From: Strongylocentrotus purpuratus
Taxonomy: Eukaryota; Echinodermata; Echinoidea; Camarodonta; Strongylocentrotidae
Direction: 5' to 3'
DNA: 64,000 bases
Assembly (NCBI RefSeq): GCF_000002235.5
Contig: NW_022145558.1
Span: forward strand, 2,506,870 to 2,570,869
Shown: piece by piece, positions 50,824-61,668 of the stretch
Numbering within the stretch: the first letter of the stretch is position 1
Layout of the letters: every line of letters begins with the position of its first letter
Notes under the pieces: generated by a model
The model's database searches: none
Told to the model about the DNA's origin: nothing
What the model saw: the letters and a program-made list of their open reading frames with translations, nothing else
Program-made: the position numbers and the translations under genes

Positions 50824-51144
50824 CTCCAAGCACTAGACAACGAACTCCAGCATCTTCTGAATGGCCACAGTTATTGACTCCAAGACCTAGATTCGAGCAT
50901 TCAAAGAGACTCGATTCTTCTCCAGAGCAATTGACGTCATCAAGGACGATGGTTCCAGTGCCTTGGCCGAATCCAGCTGATGATACAGCTTCAAGAGCAC
51001 CAGCAAAACCGAGAGATCGACAGACCACGCTGGCGTCGTTTGTATCCCAACCATTATCACAAACAGTTCCCCATTCTCCGTTGTAGCTGACCTCCACACG
51101 GCCTTCAGAATCCGAGGTGCCTTCCACAAGACGTACTTCACCAT
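50824..51144 (-). CDS. SRCR exon k (first of the array), splice acceptor lost
   Basis: 321 bases, open. The + strand reads CCATGTAAC where others have CCATCTGTAAC, so two bases including the acceptor AG are missing. Has VEGTS, CDNGWD, the [10 protein letters not shown] loop, SNLG, and ends LVLG. The donor is GTATAT. Confidence 0.8.
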
Positions 51145-51425
51145 GTAACAAGAGGAAATCATTTGTTCTTATTGACTTTTTTTCCTTTTTTACAAATTAT
51201 AATTCAGATAATCATGGCTACTTTCGATTGTTTTGTCTGAATGATATATATTCATAATCATTACTGTTAAGAACGTCCACGTGTTTGTCAAGTCCAGAAC
51301 TACCCCTTTTACCACAAGTTACTCCACTCATGATTTCTATTATGATACTCAACATGTCATATAAAATACGGGAATTACGTTCAAAGTTTTCTTTGCGGAA
51401 TCGACCAAAATGACTTTATATACAA
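51145..51425 (-). repeat. Intron-derived part of a twelfth SRCR repeat unit, cut off
   Basis: Matches the ~320-base introns between SRCR exons (GTTTTGTCTGAATGATATA, CACAAGTTACTCCACTCA, TACTCAACATGTCATATA) and then ends about 40 bases before the expected donor of the next exon. No exon follows at the expected place near 51469; unrelated sequence begins at about 51425. Confidence 0.75.
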
Positions 51426-51689
51426 AAGTCCGTGGGCCAAAGGGGGCTACCGTGCACCCCCTCCCCCTATGACCCTACTTCTTGTGTGTCATTTTGTTCA
51501 TTGGGGTCCATTTTATCGGATAAATCCCTTTCTGGCATAATGGAAAACTACAGTTCATATCAAAAGTGGGCTCGAACATATGCAGATATGACGTTTGATG
51601 CTCACCGTGGATATAAACACAGAGAGCAACAACCAACTTAGATAAGGAAAAGTGAGGGATGTGTAAACAAAAAAGGCCATACATGATGA

Positions 51690-52040
51690 AAAGAGCTTCC
51701 TCGATCCGTTGATGTTGATGACAAGAATGGATTGTATGTTTTCTCTTCCAGTGCCCGCGTTCCAGCTGAGGTTGAGAAAGATGTCATGCATGTAGTTACC
51801 ACAGGGAAAACCAGAAAGAGATGTTCATCAAAGAGCAATTAGAGAAAAAGACATCGTTCTCTGACCCCATCAAGAACCGGAAGCTCAAAACCGTGGCAGA
51901 GACCAACGAGAAGTAATAGAGTACAAGCAACAAAGGAACATTGGTTTCCAGCTGACGGTAAAGGCACAAAGTTCTGGCAGCCGACTTGATCTACGGGAAA
52001 CCATGAATATTCTTTGACCCCCGTTCCTTATTCAATTCAA
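51690..52040 (+). pseudogene. Decayed fragment of a repeat-associated coding sequence
   Basis: A less AT-rich stretch whose + frames read as a protein remnant: ARVPAEVEKDV, then 51821-51917 MFIKEQLEKKTSFSDPIK with RKLKTVAETNEK, then after a frame change IEYKQQRNIGFQLTVKAQ, LDLRETMNI and TPVPYS. I recall this order (DPI..LKTF, then a LDL-E segment, then TPVPYS) from an uncharacterised family that recurs in invertebrate genomes, but cannot name it. At least two frame breaks. Runs opposite to the SRCR gene. Confidence 0.4.
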
Positions 52041-52230
52041 TTCAATTCATTTCATTTATTTTTCCTCTTTGAATTGTTCATATTTACAATGATGGTACAT
52101 TTTAAAATATTCACATATTCATATACATATACATATAGATCAGTTTGCACAAGACAATACATTAACAAAAATAAACATGAAATTGAAAGGGAAGGAGGGC
52201 CGACTAAAAAGCAGAGCTTGTAGGGTGTAA
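52028..52230 (-). repeat. Probable retroelement 3' end (minus strand)
   Basis: On the minus strand this reads into AGGAAAAATAAATGAAATG followed by a repeated GAATT tail, like the short-unit tails of LINEs or SINEs. No coding part is visible. Next to it at about 52231 is a C17 run. Confidence 0.45.
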
Positions 52231-52413
52231 GCCCCCCCCCCCCCCCCTGTAAAAGTTATTATTATGAATTATTATTTCGTGAGAAAACTTCTTTGCTAAG
52301 ACAGATAAATTTAAGGGCCTACACTAGCTCCTGAAGGATGTAGAGAACTCGCAACCTCCAACTATACTGACAAGACCTTGTTAGTGGAAGATGGTAATGC
52401 TATGTTCTACTAC

Positions 52414-52709
52414 CTAAAAGAGATGCCTGCAAACTTCCACAATTGTTGCATCAAAATTCACAATATAGTGTCGTCCAAATGCGATGTCATCTTCAGCAAA
52501 GTCATACAAGCCAGAATCTGTGAAGTCACGTTGAGTGAATGATTCAATCCCAATGAAGCCGAGCAAACGACAAACCACCTGAGCGCTCTGGAGATTCCAA
52601 GAATCCGCGCATAGAAGCCCCATGCTTGAACCATCATCTATGAGAACGAGACCTCCTCCCGGTGCATTACCATGAAGTAAAGAGATGATCAGTCCTGCTT
52701 CCAGATTTT
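52414..52709 (-). pseudogene. Divergent SRCR-like exon ending in a stop codon
   Basis: The acceptor CCATAG at 52710-52715 opens a phase-1 frame through LLHGNAPGGGLVLIDDG, MGLLCADSWNLQSAQVVC and RLLGFIG, which match the WGTVCDDSW..DAQVVCRQLGF core of SRCR. After DFAEDDIAFG the match fades; IVEVCRHLF is followed by TAG at 52414 where two more cysteines should come. A donor-like AG|GTAGTA overlaps the stop. Could be a true C-terminus of a short discoidin-SRCR protein or a decayed exon. Confidence 0.6.
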
Positions 52710-52810
52710 CTATGGTTAAGATTGAAGAATTTTTTATATTCCCAAAGTTAATTCATCTGACCCATAACACCCTTATAACGATGGTGGAGTAGTTTTAATG
52801 TGAAACCAAC

Positions 52811-52958
52811 CTCGTACTGGTCCTTCTCCATATAGTTCAATACGTAGCATAGGCGCGGCATGATATCTGATTGGTAGCAGACGTACATACTGGCATACTT
52901 TAACCGAGGGCAATGTGTTATACACCACCGTGTTAGCGTCCGTATTGCCCACGAAGAC
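52811..52958 (-). CDS. Discoidin (F5/8 type C) domain, exon 3
   Basis: Acceptor AAG|GTC, phase 0 in. Encodes VFVGNTDANTVV, the arginine-containing YVRLLPIRYHAAPMLRIELYG end of the fold, then GEGP. The 3' border is CGAG|GTTGGT at 52811 (phase 1, fits the next exon) or CCA|GTACGA at 52818. The cysteine that usually follows ELYG is absent, as is its usual partner at the start of the domain. Confidence 0.85.
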
Positions 52959-53406
52959 CTTAAAGAAATCCAAAGAACATGCAATACTATTTCAACATAT
53001 CTCATAACAAACAAATGAATCTGAATTTCTTTTAATCTCTACATAAAACAACAATGTACACAATGGGTCGCTGGGGAAGGGGTATATACGAGGACGTGAC
53101 ATCGATTTATTCTTACTTAATGATAATAATTTGTTTACAACATACATACATACATATAAAGATATATTCATATAGAGGGGAAAAAGAAGGTAGGGCAGAG
53201 GCAGTAAGAAAGAGAGAACATTTGAAGTCCTGGGACAGAAATACTAAATAAAAGCATAATATCTTTTTCTTTTCATTACTACTTGTCATTAATTATTGTA
53301 TAAACCATTGACAAAATTGTTATATTTGGATGCAATTTTTCTTGCTCGTTTGTTTGATGCTTTGTTTTGTTTCTTACTTCTTAGGATACAGGAAATTGAC
53401 ACCTAC

Positions 53407-53562
53407 CTTATCGGCTACGGGCTCGCTGAGGGCGTCTTGTACTATATCGAACGTAATACCGTCTATGCTGCATGCTACCTTAAAGCTTGTAACCCATTGG
53501 TTAATGTTTTGACGACCTTGTATTGCAACTCCAGTGATGCGATAAGTAGTAGACAGGTCAAC
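53407..53562 (-). CDS. Discoidin (F5/8 type C) domain, exon 2
   Basis: 156 bases, 52 codons, phase 0-0, acceptor CAAG|GTTGAC and donor AAG|GTAGGT. Encodes VDLSTTYRITGVAIQGR, NQWVTSFKVACS and DGITFDIVQD, the core strands of discoidin. Follows exon 1 seamlessly as WIQ|VDL, the usual QWIQVDL motif. Confidence 0.9.
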
Positions 53563-53809
53563 CTTGGAAAGACGAATAATAACATACACCTTTTCCCAAT
53601 ATATTGAAATGAACTTGTAACATTAGGACAAAAGCAAATAATCATTATATAATTTTAATCGGCATTCTGTTTTAATTCCTATTCCTAGAGGTTTTTGTCT
53701 GCCAATAAGCCTTTTCGTAAATACTATCTGCGCATGGGCAGATAAAGGTAATTTCTGATAAAATTGTAAAACCCACCGACAGGAATACATGCTCATGTTC
53801 TGAATCATT

Positions 53810-53923
53810 AGGGACTTTTAGATTTGCACGAAGACAATGTGGATTGCTACAGTCGAAGTCCTTTTAATACACTGCCTTGAATGGACGTCACACGTATCAG
53901 TCCACGCAAATCTAAAAGTCCCT
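53810..53923. mobile_element. Short MITE with perfect terminal inverted repeats in the discoidin intron
   Basis: AGGGACTTTTAGATTTGC at 53810-53827 is repeated exactly in inverse orientation at 53906-53923. TA borders both ends (TA|GGGAC and GTCCC|TA), as for Tc1/mariner-type insertions. About 113 bases, no coding capacity. Confidence 0.75.
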
Positions 53924-54153
53924 ATTATTCATGTGTGCACCTACGGTACATTCTATGATACAAGAGGGCAAACAAAAGCTTTTCATGAAGCACATACATG
54001 ACTTGGCATTGATTATTCTAAAATACCCAAAGTGGGACTTCTCCATGAGTAAAACATCTGTGGATATTTGGGGTCATTTGACCCATGTGCTAACTACGAA
54101 AAGGCTTATTAATATGTATCGGGAGACGAGAGAGAAAGGCGGACCGATCTTAC

Positions 54154-54329
54154 CTGGATCCATTGTTGAGTGCTAGTAATACCTCCAAACCAGGCTGTAC
54201 CTGTGTTCAGGCGTGCTCTCTCGGGGCCTAATCCCGGATGTACATAAGATGCTGTCAGGCTTGAATCCGGGATGGCTCCACTTTCCATACCCAGAGGAAC
54301 CCCGGGAGGAGGAACATTCTGCAACGCTC
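54154..54329 (-). CDS. Discoidin (F5/8 type C) domain, exon 1
   Basis: Acceptor CAACAG|GA (phase 1), donor CCAG|GTAAGA (phase 0). Encodes GVPLGMESGAIPDSSLTASY, RARLNTGTAWFGG and QQWIQ, the conserved first third of discoidin. The cysteine usual just before PLGMESG is missing (NVPPPGVPLGM). A phase-1 start means at least one more upstream exon, probably with the signal peptide, which I did not find. Confidence 0.9.
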
Positions 54330-55435
54330 CTGTTGGTAGAATTTGATATTAATTTTAAATTGTAGTTGTTTCAGAGAATGCGCAGATAGTTAACAAAAAT
54401 ATCACGGCCTCCCGTTATACGCCAGACTTCTTAAAGGTAAAACAAAGTTTTGGAATGGGGTCATGAATTTGGTTCAAATGAACATATTGGAAGCATATGC
54501 GATTTTACAATATTTTGTAATCGTTGTCGCAGTTGAAATCGAGTCTAAAGTTGTGAAATTTTAGATAATAAACTCTTTATGTTGTAAAGCTCCCTCTTGA
54601 GGCCAAGATAGTAATTAAGCTATAAAACAATGTTTCTTGACTAGAATCGACCGATTAGCTATTCCCGTTTGGAAATTATATATCACAACTACATATTCTG
54701 AGATTTTCATGGTCGCAGCTACCATTGTACGGCCGTAGTCGCTATTCAAAATTTACCGGGAGCACCGGTAAATTTTTATATTCAATTTTTCTCGAAAGCA
54801 GAAGTGTTTTAGGGACTAAATTGTCTAGTGCGTATGATACATCGACATGGGCATCCAAATATATCAAAATTGTAAAGAATCACTATCCACCCAATTTTCA
54901 AAATTCCCAAAACTTTGTATTACCTTTAAAAAACCTCTCAATGTGGCAGAGGACAAAGTATGTATAGTCTTATCCACAACTACATGACGTCGTTGTAACT
55001 TGCTTGCAACGCAAACGCTCATGAAATTTGCTTAAAGAGTCCACTTTTCCACAATATCTAAATGAGTTCATTGATTTTCTTGTATGAAAGCTGACCAAAC
55101 TTGAAGGGAGAATCTCTTTATAAACGTTGACGTACTTAACTCAGATATGACTTGGATGTACATTTATCTGAGTGATATCCCTCTTACCAAAGCTGTAAGT
55201 GAGAGCTGGGATTTCCAAACCAAAACCAGGAGGAAAAATAAAAACATACAGCAAAACACTTAATTCATTTAGGATTAGGTCTCGTCGAGGCTGTGACCAA
55301 TACGTTTGTGCCCGTTAATATGTATGATCCGATTTTCCTTCCCACATTGGCCATTGCCCCCACAAATGTAATTATTTGCGTTGAAGTTGAACGGAATGAG
55401 GAATGGCGAGAACGCGCTGGGTTTTTATAGCTCCC
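54330..55435. other. Non-coding stretch, nothing recognised
   Basis: AT-rich single-copy-looking DNA upstream of the discoidin exons. Short open frames on both strands show no family motif, and no start exon with a signal peptide was seen. Confidence 0.5.
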
Positions 55436-55439
55436 GAGC

Positions 55440-55760
55440 TTGGACGGGATTGCACACGCTCTAGGAGCGCGTTCGAACGCACTAAGAACGAGATGAGGAC
55501 GAGTTGAACTGTCTCTGAACGGGGTGGTCGGGTTAAAAACTAGTGGTGAACTAGTTATAATGGGTTTGGACGTATTGGGAACGAGGTGGAACTAGTTAAT
55601 AATGGGTTTAAACTGACTACGGACTGGCTTGGACTGCATGGAAATGGCAGATTTGCCCGGTCTGAACTTGATATGAACTGACTGTGGACGGGGTACAGAC
55701 GAGATGGACGTATTGAGGACTGTTTATGAACGAACTAGGATCGTATTATAGACATTATTT
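55440..55760. repeat. Degenerate 10-11-bp-period repeat
   Basis: GGAC or GAAC recurs every 10-11 bases (AGAACGAGATG, AGGACGAGTTG, GGACGTATTGG, GAACGAGGTGG, and so on) for about 300 bases, with longer drift in the middle (ACTAGTT and AATGGGTTT variants). Confidence 0.6.
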
Positions 55761-55769
55761 ACACAATTT

Positions 55770-57560
55770 GCCCCGTCCTCAACCCATTTTACGATTTTCT
55801 AGAACGGTTCCAGAACGTAGTGAGAACTAGTTTGGTGTGATGGTGGCTTTACTTACAAGCATGTCCATGATTTTTTTTTCCGCAGTGGGATTAAACAATC
55901 ATCATCAAACAAACAAATGATGCATATTTTGTGACATGTGTATAAAGGAGGAAGAAAATGACAAGTGGAGTGTAATACACCCCCCAAAAATGAAATGAGG
56001 AAGTGCGATGAATGTAGGAAGCTTGCGTGCTGGGTCCATAAACGATGCCAATATCGTGTGCAGGGTTCATAAACGTTGCCAATATCGTTGTTATCATTTC
56101 GTTCATTATGTTCCACGAAGTATAATATTACACCTATATTTAGGTCCCTCGTGATTGATAATGCTACATATAGGAACACTCTCCTTGATCTTTTGAACTC
56201 GACACTTCCTCAATCGACGCAGAAGTCAACATTAGCAAGTTTAAAGGGGAATATTAGTAGGCATTACCACATGCATACAAGTTGTTACTAATAATATAAC
56301 CCATGGTGAAAACTGGTTTCACCATTATCTTTGAAAGTGTACGTAGTGTTATTAATTAATAAAAAATGACATTTTATAATGTTATAAATACAAAATATAC
56401 AATCCACTTGCTTCAATGAAGAACAAGTTTACCGAGCAAGGCTTTCCCCGTCAATTTCGCAATGTTTTTTCAGTCCATTTGATGGAACATTCTTTCAGTT
56501 TATCGTATGCACCATTTGAAGGTAGAGACTATCATTCAATTAAGCGTCGGAAATTCATTCCGTCTATAGGCACGTGTGCGAAGATTCACTCAAATTCGTC
56601 AGGAATGGCTGAAAGGTGATCCCAGGCATTCAGATTCGCGATTTGGCAGTCAATTCTTAATATGATCATTGGAATTAACATGTATGTTGTTTATGTAGAC
56701 CCCACCTATTTTTGTTTAATTTCCCGAAAATCAAATGAATTTTAAATAGGCCCATATTCTTTACCATTGTCCTCACTGGAGAAGCTGTCTGGTGCTACAA
56801 TGAAATATTAGTACCATTACTATATCGTCATCATCATTATCAGTATTACTACTACTATTATTATTATTATATATCATTATATATTATTACATACAAATAA
56901 CTATCACTATTATTATTATTATTATTGTCATCGTCATCATTATGGTCAGAATAAAAGGCGATCGCACCCTACATCCTTCACTTGATCGATTGCCTTTTTC
57001 CTTCTCCATCGTCCGTTATCTTTCTAGTCAGATTCCCCCCCCCCCCTCGCTTCAATATACAATCCCACGTTACGCCACTGTCATTTCTCCCCAGCATTCG
57101 CATTTATAAGGAACCATTTGCGTTGTTATTCAAGATCCCAGTTGTATGCTTATTAATATCCCTTTCGTCAGACATAACAGTGGAATTGATAATTATATAA
57201 ACAATACAAGGAAGAGTTCTTAAACGAAAAACTAAAGTTTAATTGGACTGTAAACAAGTTAAAGGAGAAGCAGATATCTTGATGGAAGTAACCAGGATTA
57301 CTTTTGCTTATCTTGGCGCTCAGATTCATTTCTACCCGTTGTTTTTATAACGGCATAAACGTTTGCAAATTTGATATTATATATCATATACATTTGGAAC
57401 CTAATTGGAAGGAATTATCAGCATTTGATGTCTAATTAATAGAGCAATTCCCATTGTGCTAATACACTAGTTCTCTTCTTTAAAACCACTTTGAAAAACA
57501 CCGTTTTTCATTGTTCTTTCATCTTTACTCAGAAAAAGTGTCAGCTATGTATCATCGTAT
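55770..57560. other. Non-coding stretch with ATT microsatellites
   Basis: No supported gene. Contains TAC/TAT/ATT trinucleotide runs at about 56843-56926 and a C10 run near 57037. Confidence 0.5.
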
Positions 57561-57943
57561 CCGGACACCTACCCCCTACACATCCACCCCCGGATAACCA
57601 CCCCCAGTCAACTACCCCCTAGGGCAGCCACCCTCTAGGACGACTACCCTCCAAGAAAACTACCTCCGGACAACTACCCCCAAGACAATTACCCCCTAGG
57701 ACAACTACTCCCTAGGATAACTACCCCCGGACAACTACCCCCGGACAACGACCCCCAGACAACAACCCCCTAGTATAGTTGTGCGAGGGTAGTTGTACTA
57801 GAGGATGGTTGTCGTAGGGGGTAGTTGTCCTAGAGGATGGTTGTCGTAGGGGGTAGTTGTCCTAGAGGATTGTTGTCGTAGGGGTAGTTATATGGGGTGG
57901 TTGTCCGGTAGTAGTTGACCGGGGTCAGTTGTCTGGGGGTGTC
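57561..57943. repeat. Inverted minisatellite (large imperfect palindrome)
   Basis: About 13 degenerate copies of a 14-17-base unit (GGACAACTACCCCC) run from 57561 to about 57775. The same unit then continues in inverse orientation (GGGGGTAGTTGTCCTAGAGG) to about 57943. The arms could pair as a cruciform, and the G-rich arm has repeated G4-G5 runs. Confidence 0.85.
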
Positions 57944-58116
57944 CTAGAACCGTGTATCATATGACCAATAATACAACCATGATCAAAGCTGTAACAAAAA
58001 CTGGGTTAACAGTCATTTTTTATAATATTATTACAAGACATTTTCTTCCAAACCTGCTTTTCAAAGTTGAGTTTTACACTTTCGAATTATCTCTTTTTCA
58101 TCTGTCTCCCTTGTCA

Positions 58117-58128
58117 CACCCCCCCCCC

Positions 58129-58161
<33 letters not shown>

Positions 58162-58213
58162 TCACTCACTGTCTCACACACACACACACACTCTCTCTCT
58201 CTCTCTCTCTTTA
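58117..58213. repeat. Compound microsatellite C(n)-(CT)n-(CA)n-(CT)n
   Basis: A C11 run, then CT repeats, CTCACTGT, CA repeats and a second CT block. Polymorphic-type simple sequence; open frames over it are artefacts. Confidence 0.9.
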
Positions 58214-58362
58214 TCTCTTGCTTACTCTATCTCTATCTTTTCCATCCTCCTCCTCAATTTATCAATCTCTTTTCCTCTCTCCATCTTGTTCTGAACATCA
58301 AACTCGATTCTTTTATTTCAGTTCTAGAGGGCTCTACTATTTCTATTGTCAAATCTGACTGA

Positions 58363-58400
58363 CATGAGCGCTATACAAGAACCCACTATTATTATCATAC
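58363..58400 (+). repeat. Retroelement-type tail GAGCGCTATACAAGAAC + ATT
   Basis: The same GCGCTATA-AGAAC plus ATT arrangement as at 41920-41965. Probably a short 3' end of a LINE or SINE family. Confidence 0.45.
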
Positions 58401-58409
58401 AACTTGATC

Positions 58410-61190
58410 CAAATCTGTATTTTCTCTGCGACCCCAAACACTACATTGGTGTCAGTTATGAAATTCCTTATATCACGAGTATGTTTGTATCATAGCGCCT
58501 GTACAGAAATACACAAAGGCACTCTTTAAAAACACTATTTTTTTTTTGTAAGTTCAATCCCAAGTGAGTTCCATGCAGCTTTTTCTAAATAGACCTGGGG
58601 GCTCATCCGAAATGTCATTGCTATTCATTACTTTCAATAAATTGTTTAAAAAGGGCAATTTTCCTGGTGATCTTGCGAACGACAATCCAGCTTCCTTGGA
58701 TATTTCAAGGACAAAATGCTATAAAATCATAAACAAAGAAACGTGTGTGACGACGTGACAAGATCCCCATTATTGAAATAGTTGGGGTGTTTGAAGAATA
58801 AAATCCAGGATTTCATAAGATCACAATTTCTCAAATCTACGGTGTGGACCCATAACTACTATTCAGGGAGCATGCTTAAAATCTCGAATAAGTGGTTTAC
58901 CGTTTAAGTCTAAACTGAGGTCGATATTTTAGTAATCTTTGTGTGTGCTACAGAGTAAAAACTCCGTTGAATCAATGCACAGAAATGATATCATTGGTAG
59001 GTCCACCGTTGAAGTATCTTTTGTAACTATAGTCGAGTCTCACAGCGGGGTAACAACCACTCAAAGAAAAGAGGCCACTGTGTAGATCAGTATAAATTAT
59101 AGAAAATATTTTTTAAATATAAACAAATTACACATCAGAAAATAAGTTCCGAGGTATAACTGATCATTAGTTGACAACTTTCCTTTTCACATTCTCATAG
59201 TTCCTTGGCACGCAAATAATGTCTATAAATATTATGTAGGCTTCAAACTTGCATTTGAAGAATATCATGCAATGAAAAACAGTGTTACTTTGAAATGAGC
59301 AAGCAATCACGAGCTGCTTCTGAACCCGCAGTTATCGATTTACTTACCCCTTTGGCATAGACAAAGCGACAGAAATAAAATACGGCCTACATAGAAATGT
59401 TCGACTTGAATCATCATTTGTTCTGCCTTTCAATTCGAACAACAATCAATGATGAAATAAAGCGACAGTAAAGATGACAGTAAGAATGACAATCCAACAA
59501 AGTTCGCATCAGTGGACGACAAAAGTAGAACGAGATGCATTCGATTAGCCAGATTGTTGGGAAGTGGAAGTGAAAAAACATAGTCCTGACATGCGTATTC
59601 ATCGTCGCTAATAATGAGGAAGAGTGTTATTCATGGGGAAATCCCTCCAGCTATATTGGCCTTCAATTTCCAAACAATGCTGGGCTATTCTCGGTCGGTT
59701 CACTCTAGGGGCGTCGATAGACCATTTGACTTAGTTGGGGCGGACCAAAGGTTCAGATTTAAGCGGCCCAGCCATTAACCCCCCCCCCCTAGTTTGCATA
59801 GCTATGTTATGGGATGTCTTGATGTGACAACAATTGCAACCCAAAAGGAGAGCGCTGGGAGAAAATTAGGAAAAAGGAAAAAGAACGTGACTCAATAATG
59901 AAATAGATTGCTCGAAAATGCTCTTCAAATTGCTACATGTATTAGGTGAATCAGTAATGTGGGAACAACATTTTTAAGTCTTAAATAAAATCTGTTATAA
60001 GAGGTGTATAACACGATTATCGAAAATGCTAAAGGGTGATGTGATTAGGTCTGCGTCATTGATGCAGTGTGCAGCAAAAAAGAAAAGAAATATGGTAAAC
60101 AGAGGCAGTGACCGTTTCATTTTACAACCGGGTGCCACAGAGAGAAAAGTTTAGTTAAATTAAAGATATATTATGGAATAACGTTAACATAATGAAAATA
60201 AAGTATCAGAGACCGCAAATTGCCCGGATATTTTTTCATTTGGGGGTATTTTGACGAGGAAATAACATTTCAGAGATAATAAAGTGCCTTTTTCCGCCCT
60301 CGCAAAATTTAGAAACGGGATAGTTTCAGGCTGCGAGGTCCATGAATATCCCCCCCCCCAAAAAAAAAAAAAAAAAAAATCATGATGATATTACAATGTT
60401 CGGGCACCTTCCTGCTCGAAGGTCGTCATGGCTCGGGCAGCATATAACCCTATTTATTGTATCAAAATCAGAATAAATTTGGCCCAGTCTTGGTAAAGTA
60501 ACAAGCACTGTGCACAAAATATGTATATGTGACTATACACAAATGGTGTCGGGGCTACTAACCTTGATTTCCTAATCTTTCTATGCTCATTACTCAGCCA
60601 GTATACATTTTCTAACAAAATTGTTTGGCAAATGACATTAATTTGTAATCTTGAACATTCAGTGTAAGTTCGTTTGATTCTGTGAGAATTCAATTTTTTT
60701 TTTAACAGAACTCATCTTTATCTTTAATGTGTTGGTAACATTATAACAATTGTTTACTTGTGAGCTTAACAATAATGATGATTTTTTTTTCAGTTGTGGT
60801 TGTTACATTAAAAAAAAAATGTTGTAAGAATTGACAGTGGGTATTGGACAATATTTGGTGCAGCAGAGAGGGAGTGAGTTATTAAAATATAGAGTTAAAA
60901 TTTAGATTAAAAAGAACAAAGAACTGAGCCCAAGTTTGATGATTAAATTTTGATTCAAAATGAATAAAGAAAAACGAGAAATATGCACCCGTATACACGA
61001 CGTATAAATATATTTTATATAATTCAAAATAATCTAGATAATTTACTGCTGAATGTGCCTGCACTGAGTTTAACTCTAACCAGAACCCCTTCAAAATCTG
61101 TATCTGCCGCTCTTCCACAAGCTCTTCTGAGGGTTCATTTATTTTCCGAATATTCGTACATCGATAAATGGTAGACCCTATACATTTCAT
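58410..61190. other. Non-coding stretch, nothing recognised
   Basis: AT-rich with homopolymers (C10 near 59780; a C run followed by an A run of more than 20 near 60350-60380). No family motif seen in any frame. Confidence 0.45.
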
Positions 61191-61198
61191 CAATGTAC

Positions 61199-61378
61199 TA
61201 TACATTATCATTTATCTTATTTGTCATCATTATTATCATTATTGTGATTATTATCATTGTTATCATTGTTGTTATTATTATTATCAATATAGTTATTAAT
61301 ATCATTATGATTGTTAGTATTATTATCATCATCATTATTATCACCATCGTCATAAGAATCAACATCTTCATCATTCTC
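61199..61378. repeat. ATT/ATC trinucleotide microsatellite
   Basis: About 180 bases of imperfect ATT, ATC and GTT triplets. They translate to Ile/Val runs on + and Asn/Asp runs on -. Confidence 0.85.
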
Positions 61379-61668
61379 CTTTTTTAAATTGTATTCGGCC
61401 GGATCTTTTTTATGGATGTTATACAGCACATAAATTGTTTTGTCAACACACTTTCACATTCTTTCTTTGTCATCACACTGTTGTATTACGTTTTCGGTGG
61501 TATACACCAACACAATGAAAGGAAGTGGGTACACAGTTCAAAAAAACATTTCCCTTGAATAATGGCAAAATTTCAGTTGCAGCCAACGTGATCGACAATA
61601 TCGGCATCATAAGCCTTTTGAAAAGATTTCCGAGGTTACATGGACCGACAACCCATGAGACTGACATA

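Noticed and set aside
53296-53607. Plus-strand frame MYKPLTKLLYLDAIF
   Set aside because: Runs opposite discoidin exon 2, which has family motifs and good splice sites.
55845-55900. Possible first exon on minus (ATGGACATGCTT followed by GTAAGT)
   Set aside because: No signal peptide, wrong phase for the phase-1 discoidin start, no supporting context.
57952-58362. Ser/Leu-rich frame with SLSLSLSLSL
   Set aside because: CT/CA microsatellite translation.
61193-61429. Ile/Val-rich (+) and Asn/Asp-rich (-) frames
   Set aside because: ATT/ATC trinucleotide microsatellite.
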